NCBI RefSeq assembly: GCF_029846175.1
Contig: NZ_JARWAC010000007.1
Location: 372,001-436,000 of the forward strand
Direction: 5' to 3'
Origin: Sphaerisporangium sp. TRM90804
Lineage (GTDB): Bacteria; Actinomycetota; Actinomycetes; Streptosporangiales; Streptosporangiaceae
DNA: 64,000 nt
Positions 40,687 through 49,971 of this stretch are shown piece after piece. The notes beneath the pieces are model-generated. The model was not told the DNA's origin. It worked only from the letters and a program-made list of their open reading frames with translations, and did no database searches. The position numbers were made by a program, and so were the translations under genes. How positions within the stretch are numbered: the stretch's first letter is position 1; every line of letters starts with the position of its first letter.

Positions 40687-41376
40687 GTGGCACGGACACC
40701 GGGGACGCCCGGATCGCGCTCCCGTCGCCTGCTGCTCGTGGAGGACGACCGCGATCTGGGGGACATGCTGGCCGACGTGTTCGTCGGCGAGGGATACACG
40801 GTCGATCTGGCGCTGGAGGGCCAGCGCGGCCTGCACCTGGGGCTGAGCCGCGACTACGACGTGATGATCATCGATCGCGGGCTCCCCGTGGTCGACGGTC
40901 TCGATCTGCTGAGAAGGCTGCGCCGCCGGGCGGTCACCGTGCCGGTGCTGATGCTCACCGCGTTCGGCGCCGTCACCGACCGGGTCACCGGGCTCGACGC
41001 GGGCGCCGAGGACTACCTGGTCAAGCCGTTCGACCTCGACGAACTGCTGGCCAGGGTGCGCGCCCTGCACCGCAGAAACCTGGACCAGGCCGCGCTGCTG
41101 CCGGTCGGCGTCGGCTGGCTCGACTCCGCGTCCTGCACCGTGAGACTGTCGTCCGGCGGACAGGTGACGCTGTCCGGCCAGGAGAGCCGGCTGCTCCGCA
41201 CGCTGGCGATCCGCCCCAAGCAGGTGCACACGCGCCCCCTGCTGTTGCAGCGGGTGTTCGACGGCGCCACGACCGAGTCGATCGTGGACACCTACGTCTA
41301 CTACCTGCGCGGCAAGCTGGGGTCCTGCGTCGTGCACACCGTTCGTGGCGTGGGGTACCGCCTGGGTGAGCTGTGA
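40687..41376 (+). CDS. OmpR/PhoB-family response regulator
   Basis: A 229-residue regulator. Receiver domain: acidic pair in LLVEDDRDLG, phospho-acceptor Asp in DVMIIDRGLPV, T in LMLTAFG and K in DYLVKPFDLDELLARV. The C-terminal winged helix contains LSGQESRLLRTLAIRPKQVHTRPLLLQRVF and ends VDTYVYYLRGKLG...GVGYRLGEL. GTG start 40687. Overlaps the kinase start by 4 bases. It probably controls the preceding ligase-oxidase-P450 genes and itself. Confidence 0.92.
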   Translation: MARTPGTPGSRSRRLLLVEDDRDLGDMLADVFVGEGYTVDLALEGQRGLHLGLSRDYDVMIIDRGLPVVDGLDLLRRLRRRAVTVPVLMLTAFGAVTDRVTGLDAGAEDYLVKPFDLDELLARVRALHRRNLDQAALLPVGVGWLDSASCTVRLSSGGQVTLSGQESRLLRTLAIRPKQVHTRPLLLQRVFDGATTESIVDTYVYYLRGKLGSCVVHTVRGVGYRLGEL

Positions 41377-42665
41377 GACGACGGCCCGCCGACCCGGAGC
41401 GTCACCTGCTGACACGTGCCCGCCGGAGGATCACCGCGCAGGTGGCGGGCGTGTTCTCGCTGGCGATCGCGCTCCTGGGCGCGCTGGTCTACTACGTGGT
41501 GGTCGACGACCAGGACGCCACCGCCCGGCGCGACCTGGCCGTGGCCGCGCGGTCGGCCCCGATCACCCACCCGCCGCCGTGCGTCTGGCTGTTCGAACTG
41601 AGGCAGGACACCGTGTGGTCCTCCCCGGGCGCACCGCGGGGCTTCCCGGTTCGCGGGGCACTCGACCGGGTCGCCGCCGGCGGCCGCACCCGGGTCGAGG
41701 TCGTGGAGGCCGGCGGGCAGACGTACCTGGTCCGTACGCAGCGGCGCGGCGGCGTGCCGGTGCAGGCGGTGATGGACCTGTACTTCCCTGTCGCCGAGCG
41801 GCAGAGGCTGCTGCGCACACTCTGCGCGGCGGAGGTCGTGGCCCTGCTGGCGGCGCTGCTGATCGGGCAGATCCTCGCCCGCCGGGCGATCGCGCCGCTG
41901 GGCGAGGCCCTCGACCGGCAGCGCCGGTTCACCTCCGACGTCAGCCACGAGCTGCGCACGCCGCTCACCCGTCTTCACGTCCGCGCGCAGCTCGCCGCGC
42001 GGCGCCTGCGGCGGGAGCCGGATCCCCAGCTCATCGCCCGCGACGTCGACCAGCTCGTCACCGGCATCGGGCAACTGGGCGAGGTGATCGAGGACCTGTT
42101 GCTTTCGAGCCAGCTCAAGCGGCACCGCCGGTCGTTCGGGCTCACGGACCTGGCCGCGCTGGCCGAGGAGTCGGCCGCCGCCGAGGCGGCCCGCGCCGAG
42201 GCTCGCGGAGTGACGATCGGCCTGCGGCGAGGCCCGGGCGACCACGTCGTGCGCGGAGCGCAGCCCTCGCTGCGCCGGGTGATCTCCGCACTCCTGGACA
42301 ACGCGCTCCGCCACACCTCCCAGGGCGGCCACATCTGGCTGACCGTCGGCTCGGGTCCCGAGACGGTGCGGCTCAGTGTGCGGGACGACGGCGTGGGGCT
42401 GGACCCGCGTGACGGCGAGCGCCTGTTCGCCAGGCATGTCGGCGAACCTCACGCCGGAGGTCTCGGCATCGGCCTGGCCCTCGTGAGCGAGGTGATGGAC
42501 GCGCACGGCGGCACGGTCGACGTGGACGGGCGGCCGGGTGCAGGGGCGACCTTCACCATCCGTCTCCCACGGGCCACGCCGGACGACCGCGCCCCGCGCC
42601 TGTCTCGGGTCCTCCTCCCGCAGCGGGGGCGGAACGAGGGGGCCGAGGCGCCGGGATCGTCGTAG
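41373..42665 (+). CDS. Sensor histidine kinase
   Basis: A 430-residue two-component sensor. Helix 1 at ~22-45, an extracytoplasmic region of ~100 residues with few features, helix 2 at ~150-170, a short HAMP-like segment, the dimerisation box FTSDVSHELRTPLTRL, then N-box LLDNALRHTSQGG, G1 DDGVGLDP and G2 GGLGIGLALV. The extracellular sensor region includes WLFELRQDTVWSSPG. Overlap with the response regulator (GTGA) shows one operon. The input signal is unknown. Confidence 0.9.
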   Translation: MRRRPADPERHLLTRARRRITAQVAGVFSLAIALLGALVYYVVVDDQDATARRDLAVAARSAPITHPPPCVWLFELRQDTVWSSPGAPRGFPVRGALDRVAAGGRTRVEVVEAGGQTYLVRTQRRGGVPVQAVMDLYFPVAERQRLLRTLCAAEVVALLAALLIGQILARRAIAPLGEALDRQRRFTSDVSHELRTPLTRLHVRAQLAARRLRREPDPQLIARDVDQLVTGIGQLGEVIEDLLLSSQLKRHRRSFGLTDLAALAEESAAAEAARAEARGVTIGLRRGPGDHVVRGAQPSLRRVISALLDNALRHTSQGGHIWLTVGSGPETVRLSVRDDGVGLDPRDGERLFARHVGEPHAGGLGIGLALVSEVMDAHGGTVDVDGRPGAGATFTIRLPRATPDDRAPRLSRVLLPQRGRNEGAEAPGSS

Positions 42666-43080
42666 AACGCCGGCTCGATCGCCGGATACGGCGGTTGGAC
42701 CTGCCCGCGAAGGCATCCCGGCGTCACGCGGGGTGAGCGGCGGAGTGGCGGCAGGGATGGAGCCACGCACTCCCTTACGGAATTCGCGACGAATTGTCCG
42801 AAAGTCGAGTTGCGGCACCGATACCTGAGAAGGGCTCATATATCAGCCGTTCCGGCTAGAAATACGTTCGGAAGTTGAATTTTGTATAGCGGTTCACCTG
42901 GGCGTTTCGCGCACGGCCCGAAATCCGCTTTGAGGAAGCGAGGCGGGAAGGTCCCAGTTTCATATACTTAGGTGCTATTGGAGAGGCTGCTGCCATACTG
43001 GGGGACGCTCCATGGCTTGGGGCTGGAGTTAATAACCGTCCCGGATCGCCCGTCGTCTGGAGGAAAGGTGCCGATTCTCC
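42666..43080. promoter_or_regulatory. AT-enriched intergenic region upstream of glycan locus
   Basis: 415 bases with no convincing gene. 42781-42795 is a perfect palindrome (aattcg-cga-cgaatt). Several AT-rich blocks follow; catatact at 42961-42968 supplies a TATACT -10 for a plus-strand transcript, leaving a leader of about 110 bases with GGAGG at 43060-43064, rather far (16 bases) from ATG 43081. Confidence 0.45.
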
Positions 43081-43824
43081 ATGACGGCACGTGACGAAAG
43101 CCCGCCCTCCCCGTCGCTCCTGAACGGGGACGTCACCACGAGCCGGCCCGGGCGCGTCGCCGACGTCGTCCTGCGCGGGCGGCGCCGGTGGGCCCGGCAC
43201 CTGTGGTGGCTGGCCCTGGTCGCCGGGGCGGCCGGTGCCGCATTCGTCTGGCTGGCCACCCCCCACGCGCGGGAGATCCAGACGGCGTGGGAGCTCGTGG
43301 CCAAGCTGCTCGCGTTCGCCTGCCTGTGCGTGGCCATCGCGTTCTTCCCGTGGGTGTCGCCGCGCCTGCAGTGGCTGGTCTACATCCCGTTCGTCTTCTT
43401 CACCGGTTACCTGATCCCGCGCGTCAGCTGGTTCTACTTCGGCGACGTCGCACGCGCGCAGGGCGACAGCTTTTACACGCACCTGTATCTGCTGCTCTAT
43501 CCGGCGATCGTCCTCACGGTCGCCGCCGCCTACCGGATCGGGGGCGGCAGTCCGGGCCGCTGCCTGAAGGTCATGGCGACCGGCGTCGTCATCCTGTTCT
43601 CGGGGTTTCTCGACCTCATGTGGTTCGTCGCCAACCCGGTGGCGATCCCCGAGGTCATCGACGCGCCCCACATCAACCTGTTCACCGGCGGCCCGATCTC
43701 GTTCGGCATGACCATCCTGTTCGCCCTCGCGCACGTTCCGATCGTCGTCGGGATCAACCTGCTTCCCCTGGATCGCTGGATCGCCCGCCTGCTGGGGGCC
43801 GGGGAGCTCACGCCGGTCCGGTAG
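43081..43824 (+). CDS. Integral membrane protein, unassigned, head of glycan locus
   Basis: A 247-residue protein with ~7 hydrophobic helices after a 40-residue polar N-terminus. Conserved-looking aromatic segments include FFTGYLIPRVSWFYFGD, FSGFLDLMWFVANP and FTGGPISFGMTILFALAH. There are no catalytic motifs of known families. Same strand and 68 bases ahead of the GT2 gene. Could be a lipid-carrier or polymer membrane component; not identified. Confidence 0.75.
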   Translation: MTARDESPPSPSLLNGDVTTSRPGRVADVVLRGRRRWARHLWWLALVAGAAGAAFVWLATPHAREIQTAWELVAKLLAFACLCVAIAFFPWVSPRLQWLVYIPFVFFTGYLIPRVSWFYFGDVARAQGDSFYTHLYLLLYPAIVLTVAAAYRIGGGSPGRCLKVMATGVVILFSGFLDLMWFVANPVAIPEVIDAPHINLFTGGPISFGMTILFALAHVPIVVGINLLPLDRWIARLLGAGELTPVR

Positions 43825-43892
43825 CCGGCTCCGGCGGCCCGTCTCGCCATGGCCGTCACGCCAGAATCCGAAGCTCTTCCGGGAGGTGAGAT

Positions 43893-44708
43893 TTGCCGAA
43901 CACGCATGCCGGGGCCCGTGCCGTCGACATCTCGGTGGCGGCGCCCGCGTACAACGAGGCGCAGACCATCGCGGCGGCGGTGACCGAGTGGCGCGACTAC
44001 CTTGAGCGGCACCCGGCGGTCGGCGCGTGGGAGATCGTCGTGTGCGACGACGGGAGCACCGACGCGACCGGGGCCATCCTCGCGGCCCTGCGGGCCGACT
44101 GCCCCGAGCTCGTCGTCGTCTCGTTCGACCGCAACCGGGGCGCGGGCGCCGCGATCGCCGCCGCGATCGCCCGCACCCGGCTGGACTGGGTCGTGCTGCT
44201 CGACTCGGACGGCCAGTTCCCGATAGCCAATCTCGACGCGTTCATCCCGCGCGTCCAGGCCGGTGAGGCGCTCGCCTTCTCCGGCGCGCGGATCAGGAAG
44301 GCCGACGGCCTGCCGTACCGGTGGGGATCGGCGGCCAGCGGCGCGGTCAGCAACGCCCTGCTCCGCACCCGCTACCGCGACTTCAACTCGATCTTCAAGG
44401 TGGTCAGCGGGCCGCTGTTCCGCGCCCTGCCGCTGGAGTCCGGCGGGATGAACTGCTCGACCGAGATCACGGCGAGGGTCGCCGAGCTGGGCCACACCTG
44501 GGTCGAGCTTCCCATCGAGCACCGGGAGCGCGGCGGCGGCCGTCGCGGGTGGCGGTTCTGGAAGGGGGCGCGGGACCGGGCGCTGTTCGTGGGCTACGTG
44601 GGATACCGCAACTGGCTGCTGCGCCGGGGCGTCCTGCGCGGGCCGGGCCCGTCCGGTGCGCCGGCGCCACGGCCGGTGGCGTCCCGGGTGACGGAGGAGA
44701 CGCTTTGA
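43893..44708 (+). CDS. Glycosyltransferase family 2
   Basis: A 271-residue GT-A enzyme, dolichyl-phosphate-sugar-synthase-like. VAAPAYNEAQTIAAAVTEW, VVCDDGSTDAT, LLDSDGQFP (D-x-D) and a downstream FNSIFKVVSGPLF segment. No membrane helices. TTG 43893 is chosen because GGGAGGTGAG lies 7 bases upstream. The first gene of a seven-gene operon with 4-base overlaps, coupling to the YvcK-like gene at TTGA. Likely glycosylates a polyprenyl phosphate or lipid acceptor. Confidence 0.9.
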   Translation: MPNTHAGARAVDISVAAPAYNEAQTIAAAVTEWRDYLERHPAVGAWEIVVCDDGSTDATGAILAALRADCPELVVVSFDRNRGAGAAIAAAIARTRLDWVVLLDSDGQFPIANLDAFIPRVQAGEALAFSGARIRKADGLPYRWGSAASGAVSNALLRTRYRDFNSIFKVVSGPLFRALPLESGGMNCSTEITARVAELGHTWVELPIEHRERGGGRRGWRFWKGARDRALFVGYVGYRNWLLRRGVLRGPGPSGAPAPRPVASRVTEETL

Positions 44709-45985
44709 GCGCGCGTGCACGCCCGCTGAGCGCGGTCACCATGTTCAGCGGCGGGCGCGGCGGGGCCAGCATCGCGCGCCGGCTGCTGGGCGTCCCCGGG
44801 CTCGCCCTCTCCCTGGTGATCAACGGGTACGACAACGGGCTGTCCACCGGCGCGCTGCGACGTTACCTGCCGGGGATGCTCGGGCCGTCCGACTTCCGCA
44901 AGAACTGCCTGCTCCACCTCGACCGCGGCGACCCGCGGCAGGCCGCGCTGATGTCCGTCCTGGAACATCGCCTGCCTGCCGGGACCACGCCGGAGCGCCT
45001 CGGGCACCTCATCGACGAGATCGCCTCGTCCGGACGGCGCGCGGGGCGTCCGCCGTCCGGCTCGGCCTCCGGCACGCCGTTCGACGCGCTGCGGCCGGAG
45101 GCGCGAGCGGAGATCACACGCGACCTGCGCCTGTTCGCGCGCCGGCTCGGCGCCGAGCCGCACGGGATCGACCTGGGCGACTGCGCGCTCGGCAACCTCG
45201 TGTTCGCCGGCGCGTACCTCCGCACGGGGGAGGACTTCAACGCCGCCGTCCGCTCCTGCGCCCGCACGTTCGGCTCCCCGGTCCGGCTGCTGAACGTGAC
45301 CGGCGGCGAGAACGCCTTCCTCGCCGCGCTCAAGCGCGACGGCCGCCTCCTGGCCGACGAGGCCGACATCGTCGCGCCGCAGGACGACGAGGCGATCACC
45401 GACCTGTTCCTGCTCCGTCGGCCGCTCGGCCACCGGTGCCGGGCCGAGCTGGAGGCGCTGCCCGCCGCGCGGGTGCGGGAGGTGCTGGCCCGCCACCGCG
45501 CCGACGTCACGCCGAACCCGGAGGCGCTGGACGCGATCAGGGACACCGACCTCCTGGTGTACGGGCCGGGCACCCCGCACTCGTCGCTCCTGCCGAGCTA
45601 CCTGACGCCGGGCGTCACGGACGCGATCGCGGCGAGCCGGGCCGTGGCCAAGGTGTTCGTCGTCAACACCCGCGACGACCACGACATCCAGGGGCTGACC
45701 GCGCCCGATCTGGTCGACCTGACCCTGTCCTACCTCGGCGACCCCCGCAACGAGCGGCGCACCGTCACCCATGTCCTGTGCCCCCGCCCCGCCCCGCCGT
45801 CGGACGGCCTGCCGCCCGTGCCCCCGGTGCCGCGAGCCGTGATCGACCGCGGCGAGTGGGCCGGGGCGCGGTGGGTCACGGCCGACCTGGAGGACCCCGG
45901 CCGTCCGGGCGTGCACGGCGGCCGCAGCACGGTCGACGCCCTGACGGCCATCCGCGGCGAGGCGGCGCTGGCGGGAGCCGAGTGA
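44705..45985 (+). CDS. YvcK / CofD-like (GAPR) protein
   Basis: A 426-residue Rossmann-type protein. FSGGRGGASIARRLLGVPG corresponds to the GG-x-G loop; GYDNGLSTGALRRYLPGM matches the DDGGSSGRLR segment of YvcK; SDFRKNCLLHL, LGNLVFAGAYLRTGEDFNAAV and VYGPGTPHSSLLPSYLTPGV match further YvcK/CofD blocks. Known: YvcK proteins bind UDP-sugars and influence cell-wall growth, and CofD transfers phospholactate to Fo. Neither F420 partner genes nor whiA/rapZ neighbours are present, so this is a divergent paralog working with the operon's nucleotide-sugar enzymes. TTG start 44705 by overlap and GGAGG. Confidence 0.85.
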   Translation: MSARARPLSAVTMFSGGRGGASIARRLLGVPGLALSLVINGYDNGLSTGALRRYLPGMLGPSDFRKNCLLHLDRGDPRQAALMSVLEHRLPAGTTPERLGHLIDEIASSGRRAGRPPSGSASGTPFDALRPEARAEITRDLRLFARRLGAEPHGIDLGDCALGNLVFAGAYLRTGEDFNAAVRSCARTFGSPVRLLNVTGGENAFLAALKRDGRLLADEADIVAPQDDEAITDLFLLRRPLGHRCRAELEALPAARVREVLARHRADVTPNPEALDAIRDTDLLVYGPGTPHSSLLPSYLTPGVTDAIAASRAVAKVFVVNTRDDHDIQGLTAPDLVDLTLSYLGDPRNERRTVTHVLCPRPAPPSDGLPPVPPVPRAVIDRGEWAGARWVTADLEDPGRPGVHGGRSTVDALTAIRGEAALAGAE

Positions 45986-46647
45986 CCCGGGCGCGGGCCG
46001 GCGCGGTCGCCGGCCGCCGCACCTGGCTGTTCGACCTCGACGGCACGCTCGTGGACTCCTGCCCCGCGCACGAGGCCGCGTTCCGCCAGGCGATCGCGGA
46101 GTTCGCGCCCGGCGCGCTCGCCTCGTTCCGGTACGCCGCCCACGCCGGCGCGAGCACCGCCGAGGTGGCGGCGCGCCTGGTCCCGGGCGACGCCGTCGCG
46201 GCCGGGCGGCTGGCCCGGCGCAAGCAGCGGCTCTACCACGAGTACGCCGAGGCGGGGGTGGTCGTCGTGCTGCCCGGCGCCCGCCGCCTCCTGGAGCGCC
46301 TCACGCAGGACGGTCGCACGGTGTACCTGGTCACCGGCGGCAGCCGCGGGTCGGTCGAGCGGGTCCTTTCGGCCTGCTCCCTGGGCGGCTACTTCCGGGC
46401 CGTGCTCACCAGCGACGACATCCCGGTGAGCAAGCCCGATCCGCGGTTCTACGCGGACGCCTGCCGCCGCTGGGCCGTCGACCCGGAGGACGCCGTGGCC
46501 GTGGAGGACTCCGCGCACGGGGTGGCGTCCGCGGTCGGCGCCGGGCTGGTGACGCTCCAGGTCCACGCCGCCGAGCCCGCGGCCGGGGCGATCGCCGTAC
46601 AGGACCTCGACGAGATCGTGTCCCTCTTCCACCAGGAGCAGCGGTGA
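45982..46647 (+). CDS. HAD-superfamily phosphatase (beta-phosphoglucomutase/Gph-like)
   Basis: A 221-residue HAD hydrolase. Motif I TWLFDLDGTLVDS, motif II YLVTGGSRGS, motif III lysine in IPVSKPDPRFY and motif IV AVEDSAHGV. Cap type I. Hydrolyses a small phosphate or acts as a mutase; with sugar-nucleotide genes alongside, a sugar phosphate substrate is plausible. GTG 45982 overlaps the preceding stop. Cytosolic. Confidence 0.88.
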   Translation: MTRARAGAVAGRRTWLFDLDGTLVDSCPAHEAAFRQAIAEFAPGALASFRYAAHAGASTAEVAARLVPGDAVAAGRLARRKQRLYHEYAEAGVVVVLPGARRLLERLTQDGRTVYLVTGGSRGSVERVLSACSLGGYFRAVLTSDDIPVSKPDPRFYADACRRWAVDPEDAVAVEDSAHGVASAVGAGLVTLQVHAAEPAAGAIAVQDLDEIVSLFHQEQR

Positions 46648-47405
46648 GTGAGCGTGTCTGCGCGGTGATCCCGGCGGCCGGGCGTGGCACCCGGCTCGGG
46701 TTCGGCATCCCGAAGATCATGGTCGAGGTCGCCGGCGGCGTCACCGTCTGGCATCTGCTGCACCGGCGGCTGCGGCCCCGGGTCGAGCACACGCACGTCG
46801 TCGTCTCCCCCGAAGGCGAGGCCCCGTTCCGGGACCTCGCGGCCGAGGAGATCGGGAGCGGCGCCGTCTCGGTGAGCGTCCAGGACGAGCCGACCGGCAT
46901 GGGAGGCGCCATCTTCGGCGCCGCCCCGCACTGGGAGTCCTACGACGCGATCCTCGTGGTCTGGGGTGACCAGGCGAACCTGTCCGCCGCGACCGTCCGC
47001 CGCGTCGTGGCCGCCCACCGGGGGGCCGGGCTCACGATTCCGCTGGTGCCGATGGCGGATCCGTACGTCGAGTACGAGATCGCCGGCTCCGAGCTCGTAC
47101 GGGTGCGGCAGTCGCGCGAGGGCGACGAGTGCCGCCCCGGCGGGCTCAGCGACGTCGGCGTGTTCTGCCTCGGCACCGACGGGCTTCGGGAGCGGTGGGC
47201 GCGCTATCTGCGTGACGCCGCCCCGGGCGCCGTCACCGGCGAGGTCAACTTCCTGCCGTTCCTTCCCTGCCTGTCGCGGGCCGGCCGGCCGCTGACCGTG
47301 GTGCCGGTGGACGACCCCGTCGAGGCGCGCGGCGTCAACACCCAGGCCGACCTCGACTTCGCCCGGCAGGCGTACCTCAGGGACACGGAGGCCGGCCGCC
47401 GATGA
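46644..47405 (+). CDS. Sugar-phosphate nucleotidyltransferase-like protein (GlmU N-domain type)
   Basis: A 253-residue NTP_transferase. Opens VCAVIPAAGRGTRLGFGIPKIM with the G-x-G-T-R-x(n)-P-K signature; ILVVWGDQANLS supplies the metal-binding Asp after the sheet. DEPTGMGGAIFGA matches the GTAxA segment of GlmU. No acyltransferase domain follows. It probably makes an NDP-sugar or NDP-activated organic acid for the cluster. Overlaps by 4 bases on both sides. The nucleotide and sugar are not determinable. Confidence 0.85.
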   Translation: MSERVCAVIPAAGRGTRLGFGIPKIMVEVAGGVTVWHLLHRRLRPRVEHTHVVVSPEGEAPFRDLAAEEIGSGAVSVSVQDEPTGMGGAIFGAAPHWESYDAILVVWGDQANLSAATVRRVVAAHRGAGLTIPLVPMADPYVEYEIAGSELVRVRQSREGDECRPGGLSDVGVFCLGTDGLRERWARYLRDAAPGAVTGEVNFLPFLPCLSRAGRPLTVVPVDDPVEARGVNTQADLDFARQAYLRDTEAGRR

Positions 47406-48667
47406 GCGAGCCGACGGCCCGGCCGCGCCCCGTCTACGTCGTCTGCGCCGAGGCGCCGCCGGACGTCGTCGGCGGGCTCGGGCGGTACGCCGAGCGGATG
47501 ATGGCCGCGATGCGTCAGCTCGGCACGCCCGTCGAGGTGTTCGGGGCCACCGCGCGGCACGGGGCGCCGCGGACGGAGCGGATCGGCGACGTCACCCTGC
47601 ACCGGGTGCGCACCCCCGGCGGTGACCGGGCCGGCGGCGGCACCCGGACGCCGGCGGCGCTCCTGCGGGTCGCCCGGGTGATCGGGGTGCTCGTGTTCAA
47701 CGTACGGGTCGCGGCCCGCATCCTGCGGGCCGGCGCCGGGCCGTCGGGGTCGGTCGTCGCCGTGCACGACTGGATGGGCTGCGTCGCCGGCATCCTCTGC
47801 CGGGTGCTCGCCCGCACCCCGGTGGTGTTCCACGTCCACACCCGTGAGCTCAACGCCGCGCCCTCCCGGCGCCGGTCCGCGGTGGCGTCCGGCATCGCCG
47901 CGCTGGAGACCGCCCAGGCGCGGATGGCACGCCTGATCGTGGTGCCGAGCGCCGGGATGCGCGACGAGCTCGCGGCGTCCGGGTGGCCGGCCGACCGGCT
48001 GCGGGTCATCCCGCACGGCTTCGAGGACCCCGAGCTGTCGCGGCTGGCCGCTCTCACCGGCGACGAGCGCGACCGGCTCCGCGAGGCGGTCCGGCGCCGT
48101 TACCTGCCCGGCGGCGGCGGACGGCTCGTGGTGTTCGCCGGTCGGCTGTCGCCGCACAAGGGCGTCCGCACCCTGGTCCGGGCGGCTCCGCTGATCGCCG
48201 GGGACCGCGACGACGTGCGGATCGTGCTCGTCGGCGCGCAGGCTCCACGCACCGGCGAGAACGCGGAGGTGGCACGGCTGATCGACGAGACGGGCGTCGG
48301 CCGCCACGTGGTCGCCGGGTACCGTTTCCTGAGCTCAGCCGAGGTGTTCGCCCATTTCCTGGCCGCCGACGTGTGCGCGTTCCCGTCCACCTACGAGCCG
48401 TTCGGGCTGGTCGCGATCGAGGCGATGGCGCTGGCCCGGCCCGTGGTCGTCGGCCCCGGCTACTCCCCGGAGGTGGTGGGGGACGGCGCGATCCGGTGCG
48501 AGCGCGACTCGCCGGAGGAGCTGGCCGGCGCCCTGCTGCGGTGCCTGGACGACCCGCCGGCCGCGTCCCGGCTCGGCGGGCGCGGCGCCGCCCACGTCCG
48601 CGAGCGGTACACGTGGGCGCGGACGGCCGAGCTGACCCTGGCGGCGTACGCCGAGCTGGCCCGGTGA
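47402..48667 (+). CDS. Glycosyltransferase family 4
   Basis: A 421-residue GT-B enzyme. N-domain EAPPDVVGGLGRYAERM; C-domain VVFAGRLSPHKGVRTLVRA and the donor motif YEPFGLVAIEAMALARPVV with its E-x7-E pair. Retaining glycosyl transfer from an NDP-sugar to a growing glycan at the inner membrane. ATG start 47402 overlaps the nucleotidyltransferase stop (ATGA). Closely resembles the other GT4 in this operon in motif layout. Confidence 0.93.
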   Translation: MSEPTARPRPVYVVCAEAPPDVVGGLGRYAERMMAAMRQLGTPVEVFGATARHGAPRTERIGDVTLHRVRTPGGDRAGGGTRTPAALLRVARVIGVLVFNVRVAARILRAGAGPSGSVVAVHDWMGCVAGILCRVLARTPVVFHVHTRELNAAPSRRRSAVASGIAALETAQARMARLIVVPSAGMRDELAASGWPADRLRVIPHGFEDPELSRLAALTGDERDRLREAVRRRYLPGGGGRLVVFAGRLSPHKGVRTLVRAAPLIAGDRDDVRIVLVGAQAPRTGENAEVARLIDETGVGRHVVAGYRFLSSAEVFAHFLAADVCAFPSTYEPFGLVAIEAMALARPVVVGPGYSPEVVGDGAIRCERDSPEELAGALLRCLDDPPAASRLGGRGAAHVRERYTWARTAELTLAAYAELAR

Positions 48668-49971
48668 CGCGCCGGGGACCGGCCGGGGACGTGCGCGCCC
48701 GCGTCGCGCGGGTCGTCGACGGCCACCGATGGGCGGCCGGGCCCACGCTCGTGAGCACCCTGGCCAGCGGCACCGCGGCGGCCACCACGCTGGTCATCGC
48801 CAGGGGGGTCGGCGCCGCCGCGTTCGGCCACTTCACCGTCGTCCTGTCGATCGCGCTGATCGCCACCGTCGCCATGCTCACCAGCCTCAACTACGTCATG
48901 TTCCAGGAGCTGCCGCGCGCCGAACCGGCGGACCGGCCGGCCCTGGTGACGACGGCGCTCTTCTCGACGCTGGTGCTCGGGACGGCCCTGTTCGCCGCCG
49001 GGATGCTGGCCGCGCCGCTGTTGACCGCGGCGCTCGGCGTCGACACCCGCACGCTCGCCTTCGGCCTGGCGCTGGCGCTTTCGATGACCGTCAACCAGCT
49101 CACCGAGAGCTTCCTGCGCGGGCTGAAGAGGTTCAGGCTCGTGGCCGCGCTCAAGCTGGCCGTCGCCGCCGCCTACCTGGCCGGTTCGGCGTACTGCCTG
49201 CTCGTGCTCGGGATCAGGGACGCCGAGATGTACCTGGGCGCGCTCATCGTGACGAACCTCGTCTTCGCCGCCGTGGCCGTGGCCGGGTGCGAGGTGGCGC
49301 CGCGCTCCTGGTCGCCGGCCCTCGCGAGGTCGCTCTACCGGCACGGCGCGTACGTGACCGTCATCGCCACGTTCACCGCGGTGCTGTTCGGCGTCGACGT
49401 GATCTTCCTCAACCACTGGGCCGGGCGGGCCGACGTCGGGGTGTACTCCCTGTACAACGGCTTCCCCAAGCGGCTGCTCGGCGTGGTGTTCATCGACGGG
49501 ATCGGCCTGGTGCTGCTGCCCATGCTGGCCACGACGGCCAAGCCCGCCCTGATGCGCAGGATCGCGCGGCTCGCGCCGTCCGTCGCGGCGGCCACGGCGG
49601 TCTTCTGCTTCGCGGCCAGCCTGGTGTTCTTTCTCGTGATGGGCGAGGAGTACCCGTACTCGGTCGGGCTGATGGCGCTGGCGGCCGTGGGCATCGGCGC
49701 GCACACCGTCTTCAACCTCTACTTCGTCGCCCTGTCGATGGACGGGGTGCGGGGCGCCAAGGTGCTCATCGCCTGCCTCGCCGCCGGGACGCCCGCCGCG
49801 CTCGCCGGCCAGGCGGTGTGCATCGCCTGGTGGGGGCTGATCGGAGGGCTGGTGGCGTTCGTCCTCAGCAATCTCATCCTGGTGGCCGTCGTGGCGGGTG
49901 CCGCGAGCCGGGTGTACCGGCCGGACGGCCCGGCGGCGGCCACCCCACCCACGGAGGAGGCCGATCGATGA
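48664..49971 (+). CDS. Lipid-linked glycan flippase (Wzx/MATE-like)
   Basis: A 435-residue polytopic protein with ~12 hydrophobic helices and the oligosaccharide-flippase N-terminal pattern (LVSTLASGTAAATTLVIARG, VGAAAFGHFTVVLSIALIATVAM), conserved RSLYRHGAYVTVIATFTAVL in the middle. It would translocate a polyprenyl-linked glycan to the outer leaflet. GTG start overlaps the GT4 stop. Its presence is the main evidence that the cluster exports a polymer or glycolipid. No Wzy polymerase is recognisable in the window. Confidence 0.87.
   Translation: MTRRGPAGDVRARVARVVDGHRWAAGPTLVSTLASGTAAATTLVIARGVGAAAFGHFTVVLSIALIATVAMLTSLNYVMFQELPRAEPADRPALVTTALFSTLVLGTALFAAGMLAAPLLTAALGVDTRTLAFGLALALSMTVNQLTESFLRGLKRFRLVAALKLAVAAAYLAGSAYCLLVLGIRDAEMYLGALIVTNLVFAAVAVAGCEVAPRSWSPALARSLYRHGAYVTVIATFTAVLFGVDVIFLNHWAGRADVGVYSLYNGFPKRLLGVVFIDGIGLVLLPMLATTAKPALMRRIARLAPSVAAATAVFCFAASLVFFLVMGEEYPYSVGLMALAAVGIGAHTVFNLYFVALSMDGVRGAKVLIACLAAGTPAALAGQAVCIAWWGLIGGLVAFVLSNLILVAVVAGAASRVYRPDGPAAATPPTEEADR

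Noticed and set aside
44705-47405. Coenzyme F420 biosynthesis (CofC/CofD)
   Set aside because: The CofD-like protein has YvcK-type motifs, the nucleotidyltransferase is GlmU-like, and no FbiB/FbiC homologs are present.
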